A stretch of DNA of 5,332 nt from Candidatus Omnitrophota bacterium. GTDB lineage: Bacteria; Omnitrophota; Gorgyraeia; JACOVV01. Position numbers and translations under genes: made by a program. A model generated the notes under the pieces. The model searched no databases and was not told the DNA's origin. It saw only the letters and a program-made list of their open reading frames with translations. Within the stretch, counting starts at the first letter, position 1; each line of letters opens with the position of its first letter. The stretch is taken from positions 1 through 5,332 of the forward strand of contig JACOVV010000133.1 in assembly GCA_016177145.1 (NCBI GenBank), in the 5' to 3' direction. This document shows positions 5,279 through 5,332 of this stretch, piece after piece.

Positions 5279-5332
5279 AGAACCGTCCCCATTTTCCTTT
5301 TCCATTTTCCCAGTAGGGGCGAACGGCCGTTC
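5279..5332. repeat. Non-coding repeat-like segment ending in a palindrome, cut by the window edge
   Basis: The sequence GAACCGTCCCCATTTTCC (5280-5297) is followed by a 9-bp direct repeat, CCATTTTCC (5289-5297 and 5302-5310, period 13). Next comes CAGTAGGGGC (5311-5320), then GAACGGCCGTTC (5321-5332), a perfect 12-bp palindrome whose right end is the last base of the window. If the palindrome is the core of a larger one, the next bases should read GCCCCTACTG. Both parts resemble dispersed repeats I recall from environmental genomes. I see no gene in the segment. Confidence 0.6.

Overview
The window carries seven protein-coding genes (one cut by the left edge) in two blocks that converge near position 2670. 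Both blocks look bacterial. No single gene fixes the taxon. A GH57 branching enzyme paired with a DUF4912 protein, a NuoB variant with a [14 protein letters not shown] third cysteine motif, and palindromic G/C-rich dispersed repeats together resemble genomes of uncultured Gram-negative lineages such as Omnitrophota, Elusimicrobiota or Nitrospirota. That placement is an inference with low confidence.

Plus-strand block (1-2667): the 3' end of nuoB (complex I subunit with cluster N2 ligands), then a DUF4912 gene that overlaps the nuoB stop (ATGA), then a GH57 1,4-alpha-glucan branching enzyme that starts on the base after the DUF4912 stop. The three reading frames are packed as one operon. The N-terminal part of the DUF4912 gene contains a hairpin-forming REP/MITE-like palindrome (about 483-558) that stays in frame and adds about 26 residues.

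Minus-strand block (5251-2681, read right to left): an acyl-CoA dehydrogenase, then a compact cassette of an excisionase/MerR-type HTH protein with an AT-hook-like GRPRK segment, an overlapping AbiEii/DUF6036-like nucleotidyltransferase, and a 74-76-residue membrane protein of DUF2892 type. The HTH-nucleotidyltransferase pair has the layout of a type IV-like (AbiE-type) toxin-antitoxin or abortive-infection module. It has its own near-consensus sigma70 promoter (TTGAAA-17 bp-TATAAT) placed so close to the ATG that the mRNA should be leaderless. The acyl-CoA dehydrogenase also has an extended -10 element only 8 nt before its ATG and no Shine-Dalgarno.

The right edge (about 5279-5332) is non-coding and repeat-like, ending at the 3' boundary of a perfect 12-bp palindrome that is probably the core of a larger inverted repeat continuing outside. 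The best candidate for an undescribed system is the three-gene HTH / nucleotidyltransferase / small membrane protein cassette at 2681-4032.
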